Positions 49,183-57,950 are shown, numbered from the stretch's first letter. The stretch is 64,000 nucleotides of DNA from Cellulomonas fimi ATCC 484 (GCF_000212695.1 NC_015514.1:186001-250000), one strand, 5' to 3'. A program made the numbers and translations. The notes: a model not told the origin generated them from the sequence alone.

Positions 49183-50336
49183 CGACCGGCGGGTTCGGGC
49201 CGGCCGGGGCGCCGCCGCGCACCGACCTGCCGTGGCTGCGGCGTCGTGCCCTGCGCCCGGCCGCGCCGGCACGCCCGCAGGCCCCCGCCGCCCCCGCCCG
49301 GCCGGCCGCGTCGACGTCGCTCGACCTGTCGGCGCCCGCGCAGCCCGCCCCCGCACCGTCCGCCCCCGCACCGTCCGCCCCCGCACCGTCCGCCCCCGCC
49401 CCCGCACCGTCCGCCCCGGCGCTCTCCCGTCCTGCGCCGCCCGCGGCCGCCACGTCGCTCGACCTGTCGACGCCGTCGAGCCCTCCCGCCCCGGCGGTCG
49501 CCGCGGGGTCGACGTCGCTGGACCTGTCGACGCCGTCGCGCCCCGCCGGCGGGGCCGCGCCCACCGGGTCGACGTCGCTCGACCTGCCGCCCGCCCGCCC
49601 GGCCGCCCCGGCCGCGGCGACCGGGGGCACGTCGCTCGACCTCGCGACCCCCGCCCGCCCCGCGAGCGCCGGCTCGACCTCGCTGGACCTCTCCGCGGCA
49701 CCGGCCGCCACCCCTACGGCCCCGGCCCGCCGCCGTCCGTCCGCCGCCGCGGGCGACCTCGTGCTCGGGTACGAGCCCGAGCGGCTGCCCCCGGGAGGAC
49801 GCGCGACCCTCACCGACGACCGCCCGACGCTCACCCTCGACCGCCTGCAGTCCGGCGTCGGCGTGCTCACGCTGCGCACCGCGGTGTCGGACCACGTCGG
49901 CGACCTGCGGCTCGCGGCGGCGTACACGCTGACGACGGGCGAGTCGTCCGTGCTCGACCCCGCGCGCGGCCTGACGAGCGGACCGGTCGGCGCCGCGCGG
50001 CCCGTGCTCGTCGCCGGTGCGGACGTCGTGCGCGTCGACCTGCGCCGGGTCCGCTCCCTGGAGCGGCTCGTCGTGCTCGCGTACTCCGCGAGCGGCGCGG
50101 AGCTGCGCTGGGGCGGCGCGCTGCTGGTCGAGACGGCGGGCGGCGCGCGCGTCGACGTGCCGCTCGACCGGGAGCCCGCGGCGGGCGTCCTCGTGGCGCT
50201 GTCCGTCACCGCCGTCGCGGGCGAGCTCGTGCTGCGCGCGGAGGACGAGCTCGTGCACGGGGCCGTCCGGGACGCGTGCCAGGCGTACGGGTTCGGCCGG
50301 ATCACGTGGGTCGACCCGTGGACGCCGCTCACCTGA
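49179..50336 (+). CDS. Ter-operon protein with TSLDL repeats in a disordered N-terminal tail
   Basis: A 385-residue protein from a GTG in GTGA. Residues 1 to about 190 are Pro/Ala-rich and low in complexity, with six copies of TSLDL (variants STSLDLS, ATSLDLS, STSLDLP, GTSLDLA) at roughly regular intervals. The C-terminal 190 residues form a beta-rich domain (LTLRTAVSDHVGDLRLAAAY, RLVVLAYSASGAELRWGGAL, ACQAYGFGRITWVDPWTPLT) that may be a very divergent TerD fold. The repeats look like docking motifs for a partner, perhaps a TerD or TelA protein; this is inference. Confidence 0.7.
   Translation: MTTGGFGPAGAPPRTDLPWLRRRALRPAAPARPQAPAAPARPAASTSLDLSAPAQPAPAPSAPAPSAPAPSAPAPAPSAPALSRPAPPAAATSLDLSTPSSPPAPAVAAGSTSLDLSTPSRPAGGAAPTGSTSLDLPPARPAAPAAATGGTSLDLATPARPASAGSTSLDLSAAPAATPTAPARRRPSAAAGDLVLGYEPERLPPGGRATLTDDRPTLTLDRLQSGVGVLTLRTAVSDHVGDLRLAAAYTLTTGESSVLDPARGLTSGPVGAARPVLVAGADVVRVDLRRVRSLERLVVLAYSASGAELRWGGALLVETAGGARVDVPLDREPAAGVLVALSVTAVAGELVLRAEDELVHGAVRDACQAYGFGRITWVDPWTPLT
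49305..49700 (+). repeat. Six TSLDL short-motif repeats with Pro/Ala spacers
   Basis: In the coding frame TSLDL recurs six times within about 130 codons. Between the first and second copy there is also a nucleotide-level tandem repeat of CCGCACCGTCCGCCCC units (about 49352-49412), a likely site of length variation. Confidence 0.8.
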
Positions 50337-50514
50337 GCGCCCCGCACCGCCGCGCCGCACGGCCGGCACGCGCGGACCGGGCCGCGGGCGGCTCCCACGC
50401 CCGAGTGACCTGCACCGCACGTTCACCTGCCCGAGACTTGCGCGTCGGCGCGCTGGGCTACCGTGTCCCGGCACGCGGCAGCCCCGCCGCGCTGCCCCGA
50501 CGGACGGAGGCGAC
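50337..50514 (+). promoter_or_regulatory. Intergenic region with probable promoter for the biosynthetic half of the Ter cluster
   Basis: The only sizeable gap in the plus-strand Ter run. TACCGT at about 50457 could be a -10 element, with ACTTGC 17 bp upstream as a weak -35. It would drive the leader peptide and the CitE, PRTase, HAD and acyltransferase genes separately from telA. Confidence 0.35.
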
Positions 50515-50556
50515 ATGCCGGTCGTGACGACCCCCACGGCGCCGAGCGCTGCGTGA
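50515..50556 (+). CDS. 13-residue leader peptide overlapping the CitE-like gene
   Basis: GGAGG lies 4 nt before an ATG encoding MPVVTTPTAPSAA and a TGA that overlaps the GTG of the next gene (GTGA). The large gene has no ribosome site of its own, so ribosomes translating this peptide probably restart on it. The peptide is rich in Thr, Pro and Ala. It could be a translational coupler or an attenuating leader. Confidence 0.6.
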   Translation: MPVVTTPTAPSAA

Positions 50557-51722
50557 GCGCCCGCCACTTCTCCCACCTGCCCGACGAGGACGTCGAGCGC
50601 CTGTTCTCCCGGCCGCCCGAGGCACTCGGTCGCGCCTGCCCGCCCGCGCTGCTCGCCGTCGCCCTCGGCGCGACGCTCTACATGCCGGGCACCCGGCCCC
50701 GGCTCGCGCACGACCTCGCCCGCCAGGCAGCCCAGGGCGCGGTCAGCTCCGTCGTCTGCCTCGAGGACGCCATCGCCGACGCCGACGTCGAGCAGGCGCA
50801 GGAGAACGTCGTCGCGCAGCTGCGCGAGCTGTCCCGGTCCGGGGCGACCGCACCGTTCGTGTTCGTCCGCGTGCGGCACCCCGAGCAGATCCCCGCGATC
50901 GTCGCCGGGCTGGGGGACGACGCCGGTGCGCTCACCGGGTTCGTGCTGCCCAAGTTCACGGAGTCCCACGGCGCCGCGTTCCTCGACGCCGTCGACGACA
51001 GCGCGGCGTCGGCGGGGCTGCGGCTGCTCGCGATGCCCGTCATCGAGTCGCCCGAGATCATCCACCGCGAGACGCGCGAGGACGCGCTGCTCGGCGTGCA
51101 GCGGCTGCTCGACAAGCACCGCTCGTCGGTCCTCGCGGTGCGCACCGGCGCGACCGACCTGTGCAGCGTCTACGGCATCCGCCGCGGCCGCGACCTGACC
51201 ATCTGGGACGTGCGTCTCGTCGCCGGCGTCCTCACCGACGTCGTCAACGTGCTCGGCCGCACCGACGGCACCGGGTTCGTCGTCACCGGGCCCGTGTGGG
51301 AGTACTTCTCCGGCGACGAGCGGCTGTTCAAGCCGCAGCTGCGCCACACGCCGTTCGACCAGCACGACGCGAACCGGCTGCGCGCCGACCTCATCACGCG
51401 CGACCTCGACGGCCTCATCCGCGAGGTCGTCCTCGACAAGCTCAACGGGCTGACCGGCAAGACCGTCATCCACCCGAGCCACGTGCCCGTCGTGCACGCC
51501 CTGTCCGTCGTCACCCACGAGGAGTACGCCGACGCGACCGACGTCCTGGGGGCGGCCGGCCGGTCCGGCGTCTCCCCGTCGCGCTACGGCAACAAGATGA
51601 ACGAGTCGAAGCCGCACCTGTCCTGGGCCGAGCGCACGATCCTGCGGGCCCGCGCGTTCGGCGTGTCCGCCGAGGACGTCAGCCTCGTCGACCTGCTCGC
51701 CGCGACGGCGGGGCGCGCGTGA
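50553..51722 (+). CDS. HpcH/HpaI (CitE-like) lyase of the Ter biosynthetic module
   Basis: A 389-residue TIM-barrel protein of the CitE/HpcH group: TLYMPGTRPRLAHDLARQAA, VVCLEDAIADADVEQAQENV, FVFVRVRHPEQIPAIV, GFVLPKFTESHGAAFLDAVD, LLAMPVIESPEIIHRETRED and NGLTGKTVIHPSHVPVVHAL. Acidic residues that bind the metal (LEDA; VIESPE) are present. In Ter clusters this gene goes with PRTase, HAD and StiP genes in a predicted pathway making a nucleoside-like or modified metabolite. Its stop overlaps the next start in GTGA. Confidence 0.9.
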   Translation: MSARHFSHLPDEDVERLFSRPPEALGRACPPALLAVALGATLYMPGTRPRLAHDLARQAAQGAVSSVVCLEDAIADADVEQAQENVVAQLRELSRSGATAPFVFVRVRHPEQIPAIVAGLGDDAGALTGFVLPKFTESHGAAFLDAVDDSAASAGLRLLAMPVIESPEIIHRETREDALLGVQRLLDKHRSSVLAVRTGATDLCSVYGIRRGRDLTIWDVRLVAGVLTDVVNVLGRTDGTGFVVTGPVWEYFSGDERLFKPQLRHTPFDQHDANRLRADLITRDLDGLIREVVLDKLNGLTGKTVIHPSHVPVVHALSVVTHEEYADATDVLGAAGRSGVSPSRYGNKMNESKPHLSWAERTILRARAFGVSAEDVSLVDLLAATAGRA

Positions 51723-54499
51723 CGGCGCCCGTCACCACGGCCGCCATGGGTGCGGCGGCCGCCGCCGCTGCGCCGTGGTCGGGCACGTGGGTGTCGCAGC
51801 GCCTCGACCTGCGGCTGCGGACCACGTCGAGCGCCGTCGGCCTCGAGCTCGCGGACCTCGTCGGGCTGGCCGTGCGACGCAACCCGCGGCGCGCCCACCT
51901 GCTCGTCTCGCGCGTGCTCGGCAAGCACGTGCCGACCGACCCGCGCGTCGTGCGCGGCGCCGCGCTGCTGCTGGGCTCGCTGGTCCGCGACGCCCTCGCG
52001 GATGTTGACGGGGGAGCCCGGGCGGACGCCGGCGCGGACCCGTCGACCGGGGTCGCGGACCAGCCGCCGGCCACGGACGCCGCGACCCTGCACGGCCGAG
52101 CCGGCGCCCTGCTGCGCGACGCGCTCGCCGGCGACCCGACCGCACCCGCCGCCCTCGTCGCCGCGACGACGCCCGCCGGCACACGCCCGCTCGACGCGGT
52201 CGTCCTCGGGTACGCGGAGACCGCGACCGCCCTCGGCCACGGCGTCGCCGACGCCCTCGGGGGCGCGCCCTACCTGCACTCCACGCGACGGCCCGTCGCC
52301 GGCGTGCCGTCGGTCGGCGGGTTCGAGGAGGAGCACTCGCACGCGACGAGCCACCTGCTGCTGCCCGCGGACCCGGCGGTCCTCGCGTCGGCCGCACCGC
52401 TCGTGCTGGTCGACGACGAGCTGAGCACCGGCACGACCGCGCTGCACACCATCGAGGCCGTGCACCGGCTCGGTGCCCGCGACCGGTACGTCGTCGCGAC
52501 CCTGGTCGACCTGCGCACCGACGCCGACCGGGCCCGCTGCGCCGCGCTCGCCGAGCGGCTCGGCACCTCGATCGAGGTCGTCGCGCTCGTGGTCGGCGAG
52601 GTCGTGGCGCCCTCCGACGTCCTGACGCGCGGCGCCGCACTCGTCGCACAGGTCGACGCCGAGGCCGCCGTCCCCGCGACCGACCGCGCGGCGGTGGCCG
52701 CCGTGCGCCGCGTCGACGTCGGCTGGCCCGCGGACCTGCCCGAGACCGGCCGGCACGGGGTCACGGCCGCCGACCGGCGTGCGCTCGACGCGGCGGTCGC
52801 GGCGTGCACGGCGCGGCTGCGGGACGCGCTCGACGCCGGCCCCGGCACCCCCGCCCGGGTGCTCGTGCTCGGCACCGAGGAGCTCATGGACGCGCCTCTG
52901 CGGCTCGCGTCGGGGCTCGCGGACGCGCTCGACGGCGACGTGGACGTCCGCTTCTCGACGACGACCCGCTCGCCCGTGCTGGCCGTGCCGGACGCGGGCT
53001 ACGCGATCCGCACGGCGGTGACCTTCCCCGCGCACGACGGCCCCGCCGACGCCGCCCCGGGCGAGCCCGGGCACCGCCGGTTCGCCTACAACGTCGCACC
53101 CGCCGGCGACGCCGGCGCGCGGTTCGACGCGGTCGTCGTCGTCACGGACGCACCGGGCGACACCGGCGCGCTCGCGGCGTCGGGCGGCCTGCTCGACGTG
53201 CTCGCGCACCACGCCGACGACGTCCTGCTGGTCGTCCTGCCCGACGCGGCGGCGGCCCGCGCGCGTGCGGCGCAGGGGGACGCGCCCGCGCTGCCCTTGC
53301 CGCTGCACGGCCCGGCGTTCGGCTCGTACGCGGCCGACGAGGTCTCCTGGCTGCTCACCGACCTGTCGGACGTCGCGCTCGAGGCGCCGGTCGAGGAGCG
53401 CGAGGAGGCCATCCAGTCGGGCGGCGCGCACTACGCGGAGTCGCTGCCCGTCGAGTACCAGCCGAGCGAGGCGTACGGGCGGCTGTTCGACGCGGCGCTC
53501 GCGGAGGGCGCCCGCCGCATGGCGCACGCCGTCGGTGTCGTCGCGGAGCAGGTGATCGCTGCGCGCGGTGGCGCGCCGACGCTCGTCTCCCTCGCCCGCG
53601 CGGGCACGCCCGTCGGCATCCTCGTGCGCCGCTGGGCGCAGCTCGTGCACGGCGTCGACCTGCCGCACTACGCGGTGTCGATCGTGCGGGGCCGCGGGAT
53701 CGACGACGTCGCGCTGCGGTACCTCGCGGCGCACCACGACCCGGCGTCGGTGGTGTTCGTCGACGGCTGGACGGGCAAGGGCGCGATCGCGCGCGAGCTC
53801 GACGCGGCCCTGGCCGACCACGAGGCCCGTACGGGCGTGGCGTTCCCGCGCGAGCTCGCCGTGCTGGCCGACCCGGGGCGCTGCGTGCGGCTCGCGGGCA
53901 CGCGGGACGACTTCCTGGTGCCGTCGGCGTGCCTCAACTCGACCGTGTCGGGCCTGGTGTCCCGCACGGTCCTCAACCGGGACCTGCTGACGCCGGACCA
54001 GTTCCACGGCGCGAAGTTCTACGCCGACCTGGCGCCCGTCGACGTGTCGGGCCGGTTCCTCGACGCCGTCGCGGCCTGCTTCCCGGCGGTGCGCGACGAG
54101 GTCGAGCGCGACTGGCGGCGCATCGCCGACGAGCACGGCACGGCCGACTGGTCGGGCTGGGCGGCGGTCGAGCGCATCGTCGAGGAGTACGGCATCGGCG
54201 ACGTGAACCTCGTCAAGCCGGGCGTGGGCGAGACGACGCGCGTGCTGCTGCGCCGCGTGCCGTGGCGCGTCCTGGTCCGGCCCGACGCCGCCGACGCGGA
54301 CGTCGCGCACGTGCGGCACCTCGCTGCGGAGCGCGGGGTGCCCGTCGAGACTGTGGCCGACCTGCCCTACAGCTGCGTGGGGCTCATCCACCCGAGGTAC
54401 ACCGCGGGCGCCACGGGCGCGGACGGCCGGGCGGTGCGCGAGGCTGGACCCGGGGGCGCGGACGGCGCCCCCACCGACGTCGAGGGAGGTGCCGTGTGA
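51719..54499 (+). CDS. PRTase-TRSP-StiP fusion protein of the Ter module
   Basis: A 926-residue multidomain protein. Residues about 20-330 are a phosphoribosyltransferase (VLGYAETATALGHGVADALG; PRPP loop PLVLVDDELSTGTTALHTIE). Residues about 340-500 are the TRSP domain, with its name-giving motif in FSTTTRSPVLAVPDAGYAIR. Residues about 540-870 are a StiP cysteine-protease-like domain (HYAESLPVEYQPSEAYGRLF, TLVSLARAGTPVGILVRRWA, DGWTGKGAIARELDAAL, and PSACLNSTVSGLVSRTV with the probable nucleophile Cys). In other genomes I know the PRTase-TRSP and StiP parts as separate neighbouring genes, so the fusion supports joint action. It is coupled by GTGA at both ends. Confidence 0.88.
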   Translation: MTAPVTTAAMGAAAAAAAPWSGTWVSQRLDLRLRTTSSAVGLELADLVGLAVRRNPRRAHLLVSRVLGKHVPTDPRVVRGAALLLGSLVRDALADVDGGARADAGADPSTGVADQPPATDAATLHGRAGALLRDALAGDPTAPAALVAATTPAGTRPLDAVVLGYAETATALGHGVADALGGAPYLHSTRRPVAGVPSVGGFEEEHSHATSHLLLPADPAVLASAAPLVLVDDELSTGTTALHTIEAVHRLGARDRYVVATLVDLRTDADRARCAALAERLGTSIEVVALVVGEVVAPSDVLTRGAALVAQVDAEAAVPATDRAAVAAVRRVDVGWPADLPETGRHGVTAADRRALDAAVAACTARLRDALDAGPGTPARVLVLGTEELMDAPLRLASGLADALDGDVDVRFSTTTRSPVLAVPDAGYAIRTAVTFPAHDGPADAAPGEPGHRRFAYNVAPAGDAGARFDAVVVVTDAPGDTGALAASGGLLDVLAHHADDVLLVVLPDAAAARARAAQGDAPALPLPLHGPAFGSYAADEVSWLLTDLSDVALEAPVEEREEAIQSGGAHYAESLPVEYQPSEAYGRLFDAALAEGARRMAHAVGVVAEQVIAARGGAPTLVSLARAGTPVGILVRRWAQLVHGVDLPHYAVSIVRGRGIDDVALRYLAAHHDPASVVFVDGWTGKGAIARELDAALADHEARTGVAFPRELAVLADPGRCVRLAGTRDDFLVPSACLNSTVSGLVSRTVLNRDLLTPDQFHGAKFYADLAPVDVSGRFLDAVAACFPAVRDEVERDWRRIADEHGTADWSGWAAVERIVEEYGIGDVNLVKPGVGETTRVLLRRVPWRVLVRPDAADADVAHVRHLAAERGVPVETVADLPYSCVGLIHPRYTAGATGADGRAVREAGPGGADGAPTDVEGGAV

Positions 54500-55332
54500 G
54501 CACCGGGGTGGTCGTCGCGTGCGACCTGGATCGCACGCTCATCTACTCGGCGGCCGCGCTGCGCCTCGGCGGCGAGGACGAGGACGCACCCGCCATGACG
54601 GTCGCGGAGGTCTTCGACGGGGAGCCGATCTCGTTCTGGACGCGCGACGCGGAGCAGATGCTCGGCGACCTCGTCGAGGCGTCGACCTTCGTCCCGACGA
54701 CGACCCGCACCCGCAAGCAGTACGCGCGGGTCCGCTTCCCGGAGCCGGGCCCGCGGTACGCGGTGACGTCGAACGGCGGGCACATCCTGGTCGACGGCGA
54801 GCCGTGCGCGGACTGGTCCCGTGCCGTGCGGGAGCGGCTCGACGAGTGCGCGCCGCTCACCGAGGTCGTGGACCACCTGGCCGCGGTCGGCGACGACGCG
54901 TGGGTGCGCAAGCACCGCGTCGCGGAGGACCTGTTCACCTACCTCGTCGTGCACCGCGACGCGCTGCCGCCGTCGTTCGTCGACGACCTGACGCAGTGGT
55001 GCGCGGAGCGCGGCTGGACCGTGTCGCTGCAGGGCCGCAAGGTGTACTGCGTGCCGATGCCCCTGACGAAGTCGGCCGCCGTGGCCGAGGTCGCGCAGCG
55101 CGTCGGTGCCGGGCGCACGTTCGCCGCTGGCGACTCGCTGCTCGACGCCGACCTGCTGGAGCACGCCGACGTGGCCTTCCGGCCCGCGCACGGCGAGCTG
55201 CACGAGGCCGGCTGGCAGGCGCCGCACCTCACCGTGACGCGTCGCGCGGGCGTCGCCGGCGGCGAGGAGATCGTCGCGCGCCTGCTCGCGGCCGTCCGCG
55301 CCGAGGCCGCCCCCGAGGGGTCCGCGGCGTGA
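54496..55332 (+). CDS. HAD-superfamily phosphatase of the Ter module
   Basis: A 278-residue protein with HAD motif I ACDLDRTLIYSAAAL, motif II region AVTSNGGHILVDG, Lys in VYCVPMPLTKSAAVAEVAQ and motif III/IV FAAGDSLLDADLLEHADVAF. The Cof-like cap lies between. HAD enzymes are standard partners of CitE, PRTase and StiP in Ter clusters and probably remove a phosphate from the pathway product. The GTG lies in GTGTGA with the previous stop, and GGGAGG is upstream. Confidence 0.9.
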   Translation: MSTGVVVACDLDRTLIYSAAALRLGGEDEDAPAMTVAEVFDGEPISFWTRDAEQMLGDLVEASTFVPTTTRTRKQYARVRFPEPGPRYAVTSNGGHILVDGEPCADWSRAVRERLDECAPLTEVVDHLAAVGDDAWVRKHRVAEDLFTYLVVHRDALPPSFVDDLTQWCAERGWTVSLQGRKVYCVPMPLTKSAAVAEVAQRVGAGRTFAAGDSLLDADLLEHADVAFRPAHGELHEAGWQAPHLTVTRRAGVAGGEEIVARLLAAVRAEAAPEGSAA

Positions 55333-55907
55333 GCGTCCGCCGCGGCGTCGCCCGGCTGTACTGGCGCCTGAGCCGCTGGACGCTCACGGGCCAGAAGCTC
55401 CCGGTCGACGGCGCCGGCATCCTCATCGGCGCCCCGCACACGTCCAACTGGGACTTCGTCCTGATGCTCGGCATCGGCGGCGAGGGCGACCTGCCGTTCC
55501 GCTGGCTCGGCAAGCACACCCTGTTCCGCGGTCCGGCCGGTCCGCTCATGCGCGCGCTCGGCGGCATCCCCGTGGACCGGCGCGACCCGGCGGGCCTCGT
55601 CGACGAGCTCGTCGCCCGCCTGCGCGACGGCAAGCCGTTCTACCTGGTCGTGACGCCCGAGGGCACGCGCCGCGGCGACGGCTGGAAGTCGGGGTTCTAC
55701 CGCATCGCGCGCGCGACGAACCTGCCCGTCACGCTCGGGTTCGTCGACCGCACCACGATGACGACGGGGCTGGGCCCGACGATCGAGCTCACGGGCGACG
55801 TGCGCGCGGACATGGACGTCATCCGCGCCTTCTACGCCGACAAGGCGGGCCACACCCCGGGGCGCAAGACGGAACCGCGCCTCCGCGACGAGCACCCCAC
55901 CGCCTGA
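55329..55907 (+). CDS. PlsC-like acyltransferase
   Basis: A 192-residue protein with the glycerolipid acyltransferase motifs APHTSNWDFVLM (His-x4-Asp) and VTPEGTRRGDGWKSGFYRIA (PEGT block). It lacks a membrane helix and is short for PlsC, matching the stand-alone group often labelled lysophospholipid or 1-acylglycerol-3-phosphate acyltransferase. The GTG overlaps the HAD stop (GTGA), so it is expressed with the Ter module, an unusual companion that might act on a lipid or polyol made there. Confidence 0.85.
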   Translation: MSVRRGVARLYWRLSRWTLTGQKLPVDGAGILIGAPHTSNWDFVLMLGIGGEGDLPFRWLGKHTLFRGPAGPLMRALGGIPVDRRDPAGLVDELVARLRDGKPFYLVVTPEGTRRGDGWKSGFYRIARATNLPVTLGFVDRTTMTTGLGPTIELTGDVRADMDVIRAFYADKAGHTPGRKTEPRLRDEHPTA

Positions 55908-56034
55908 CCTCCTCGCCCCGCCGCCCGCGGCTCCGCCCTCCCGCCGGAGCGGGCCCGTGGGCGGGAGCGCGAGCGTGTCGCGGGGTGCGCGATTCACCCT
56001 CGGGGGTGGGCGGGCGACTGTCAGGATGCTCCGC

Positions 56035-57099
56035 ATGACCGCGGCGGTGGACGTGACCGACGGCGTCCGCCGGGACGTCGCCCGCGCGCCGCTCGCGGCC
56101 TGGTGGCGGCGCGCCGTGGCCGCCGCGCTCGACGCCGCCGTGGTCGGGGCGGTCACGTTCGTCACGGTCGGGCCGGGCGGCTGGCCGTGGGAGTGGTCGC
56201 TGGTGCTGGGCGGGGTGGCCCCGGCCCCGCGCACCCCGGTGCTGCTCGTCGCGGGTGCGACGGCGGTGGTGCTCCTCGCGCTGCAGGCGTGGACCGGTGC
56301 GACGCCGGGCAAGCGGGTCGTCGGCATCGCGGTCCTCGGATCGCCGGACGCCCTGGCACCGGTCGGCCGATCGCGACCGGACCGCCCGCTCGGGGCGTGG
56401 CGGACGGCGGTCCGCACGCTCGCGCACTCGTTGGACCTCGTGCTGCTGGTGGGGCTCGTGCGGCCCCTGTGGGACCCGCGGCGCAGGACGTTCGCCGACG
56501 CGCTGTGCGGCACCGACGTCCGTGCCACGCGTCGGGTCGCCCGTCGCGCACACCCGCACGGGCGTCGCGGGACGACGCGTGCCCGCGGCGGCGGTGGCTG
56601 GGCGACGACGGCGGCCGCGGTCGTGCTGTGCGCGACGTCGGTCGCGCTGGCCGCAGGGGTGTCGACGGGACGCTCGCCCGAGGTCGTCGTGGCGTGCGGG
56701 CTGGACGACGCCCCGATGGGCGACGACCCGCCGATCGCGACGGTCGAGCTGCGGGTGCCGGAGTCGCGCACGCAGACGCGGCTGGGCCTCACGCGCGCCG
56801 TCGACGGCCCGCGCGACGCGACCGTGTCCTGGGTCGTCGCGGAGCAGCAGGAGGCGCCCGACGGGACGCGGCTCAGCGTGCGCGTCGTGGCCGGCGACGG
56901 GACGCAGGTGGCGGAGCTGGGCGGCACGGTCGACCGGGGGACGCTCGTGCCGGACCACGGGCCGGCGCTCGGCGGTCTCCTCCTGCCGGTCCCGCCGCGG
57001 GTGCTCGCCGCGGCCGGTCCGGGCGGGACGTGGGAGGCCGGCGTCGGGACGGACGACGTCCGCGTGGCGCTGTGCGGCGGAGCGCTGGGCGGCTCCTGA
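56035..57099 (+). CDS. RDD-family membrane protein
   Basis: A 354-residue protein. The RDD domain is at about 15-170, with AWWRRAVAAALDAAVVGAVT (the Arg and Asp of RDD), TGATPGKRVVGIAVLG and RRRTFADALCGTDVRATR. A further membrane helix (TTAAAVVLCATSVALAAGVS) is followed by an extracytoplasmic beta-rich tail. The ATG lies 7 nt after CAGGAT, a weak -10, suggesting leaderless expression; another ATG three codons earlier is possible. Function unknown. Confidence 0.82.
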   Translation: MTAAVDVTDGVRRDVARAPLAAWWRRAVAAALDAAVVGAVTFVTVGPGGWPWEWSLVLGGVAPAPRTPVLLVAGATAVVLLALQAWTGATPGKRVVGIAVLGSPDALAPVGRSRPDRPLGAWRTAVRTLAHSLDLVLLVGLVRPLWDPRRRTFADALCGTDVRATRRVARRAHPHGRRGTTRARGGGGWATTAAAVVLCATSVALAAGVSTGRSPEVVVACGLDDAPMGDDPPIATVELRVPESRTQTRLGLTRAVDGPRDATVSWVVAEQQEAPDGTRLSVRVVAGDGTQVAELGGTVDRGTLVPDHGPALGGLLLPVPPRVLAAAGPGGTWEAGVGTDDVRVALCGGALGGS

Positions 57100-57180
57100 G
57101 GTCCCGAGCCGACGGGGGCCCTCGCTGCGCAGCGCTGCCTGCGGGGGACGGGGCGCGGGGGCGGGCCTACGCTCGGGGCC

Positions 57181-57750
57181 ATGGAGCGTCACGGGACGGA
57201 GCCCGTGCTGGTGCGGCGGCCCGAGGTGCCGTACGTCGCGGTGCGCGAGCGCGTCACGACGGCGACGCTCCCCGGGCTCGGGCGGCGGTTCGACGAGGTG
57301 CTCGCCTGGGTCGAGGCGCACTCGCTCGCGGCCGCGGGTCCGCCGTTCTTCCGCTACCGGGTGATCGACATGGAGCGGGAGCTGGTGGTCGAGGCGGGCG
57401 TCCCGCTGTTCGAGGCGGTCACGCAGACGGACGGCGACATCGTCCCGGGCGTGCTGCCGGCGGGCACCTATGCGGTCACGACGCACGTGGGGCACCCGGA
57501 GGAGCTCGTGCAGGTCACGGCGGATCTGCTGGCGTCGGGGGAGGCGCACGGCTGGGAGTGGGACCGCTGGTCGACGCCCGAGGGCGACGCGTGGGGCTGC
57601 CGCCTGGAGCTCATGCTCACGGACCCGCGGCTGGAGCCGGACATGGGGCGGTGGGAGACCCAGCTCGCGTTCCGTGTGGTGCACGACACGGTGCGCGGCG
57701 GGGTGAGCGACACGCCCGGAGCAGGGGACGCGGGGTCCGGATCCGCGTGA
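57181..57750 (+). CDS. GyrI-like (AraC effector-binding) domain protein
   Basis: A 189-residue stand-alone GyrI-like domain: PEVPYVAVRERVTTATLPGL, PPFFRYRVIDMERELVVEAG, GVLPAGTYAVTTHVGHPEEL and a Glu/Trp-rich final strand. Such SOUL-type folds bind small hydrophobic ligands. TACGCT ends 7 nt before the ATG, so the transcript is probably leaderless. A Gly/Ser/Ala tail follows the domain. Confidence 0.87.
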   Translation: MERHGTEPVLVRRPEVPYVAVRERVTTATLPGLGRRFDEVLAWVEAHSLAAAGPPFFRYRVIDMERELVVEAGVPLFEAVTQTDGDIVPGVLPAGTYAVTTHVGHPEELVQVTADLLASGEAHGWEWDRWSTPEGDAWGCRLELMLTDPRLEPDMGRWETQLAFRVVHDTVRGGVSDTPGAGDAGSGSA

Positions 57751-57821
57751 TCATGCGGATCCGGTGACCGTGGGCCGATCGGGTGAAATGGACGTCCGTC
57801 CGTATCTCGTGGCTCCAGCGG

Positions 57822-57852
57822 CTTCCTAAAACGTCTCACGGTGCTCTAATGT
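57822..57852 (+). promoter_or_regulatory. Probable promoter of the riboswitch transcript
   Basis: TAATGT at 57847-57852 fits a -10 and TTCCTA at 57823-57828 a weak -35 with 18-bp spacing. The start would fall just before the aptamer. The stretch is noticeably AT-richer than its surroundings. Confidence 0.4.
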
Positions 57853-57859
57853 CGGACTT

Positions 57860-57936
57860 GTCAGCGAAACGGCAAACCCTCCGCAAGGGGGGGACGCAAA
57901 GCCACGGGACCCACGAGGTCAGCCGGGCTACCGAAC
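57860..57936 (+). ncRNA. GEMM-I (cyclic di-GMP class I or variant) riboswitch aptamer
   Basis: The conserved core is visible. GGCAAACC at 57871-57878 is followed by a CCCTCC-GCAA-GGGGGG stem with a GNRA loop (57877-57892). Then come GACGCAAAGCCACGGG (57893-57908), a variable stem, and AGCCGGGCTACCG (57921-57933), which matches the 3' AGCGGGGUUACCG end of GEMM RNAs. The loop and receptor arrangement is that of class I c-di-GMP riboswitches. Whether it prefers c-di-GMP or cGAMP cannot be decided here. It lies in the leader of a 49-codon gene. Confidence 0.88.
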
Positions 57937-57950
57937 AGACAGGACCCGTC

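Noticed and set aside
49246..49932. CRISPR or true DNA satellite in the repetitive 49.3-49.7 kb stretch
   Set aside because: There are no repeats of constant length with unique spacers. The repetition follows codons of a Pro/Ala linker with TSLDL motifs.
57765..57785. Another eCIS operator half-site (GGCCGATCGGG) near the riboswitch
   Set aside because: A single box without the second palindrome 22 bp away and far from any eCIS gene; probably chance in GC-rich DNA.
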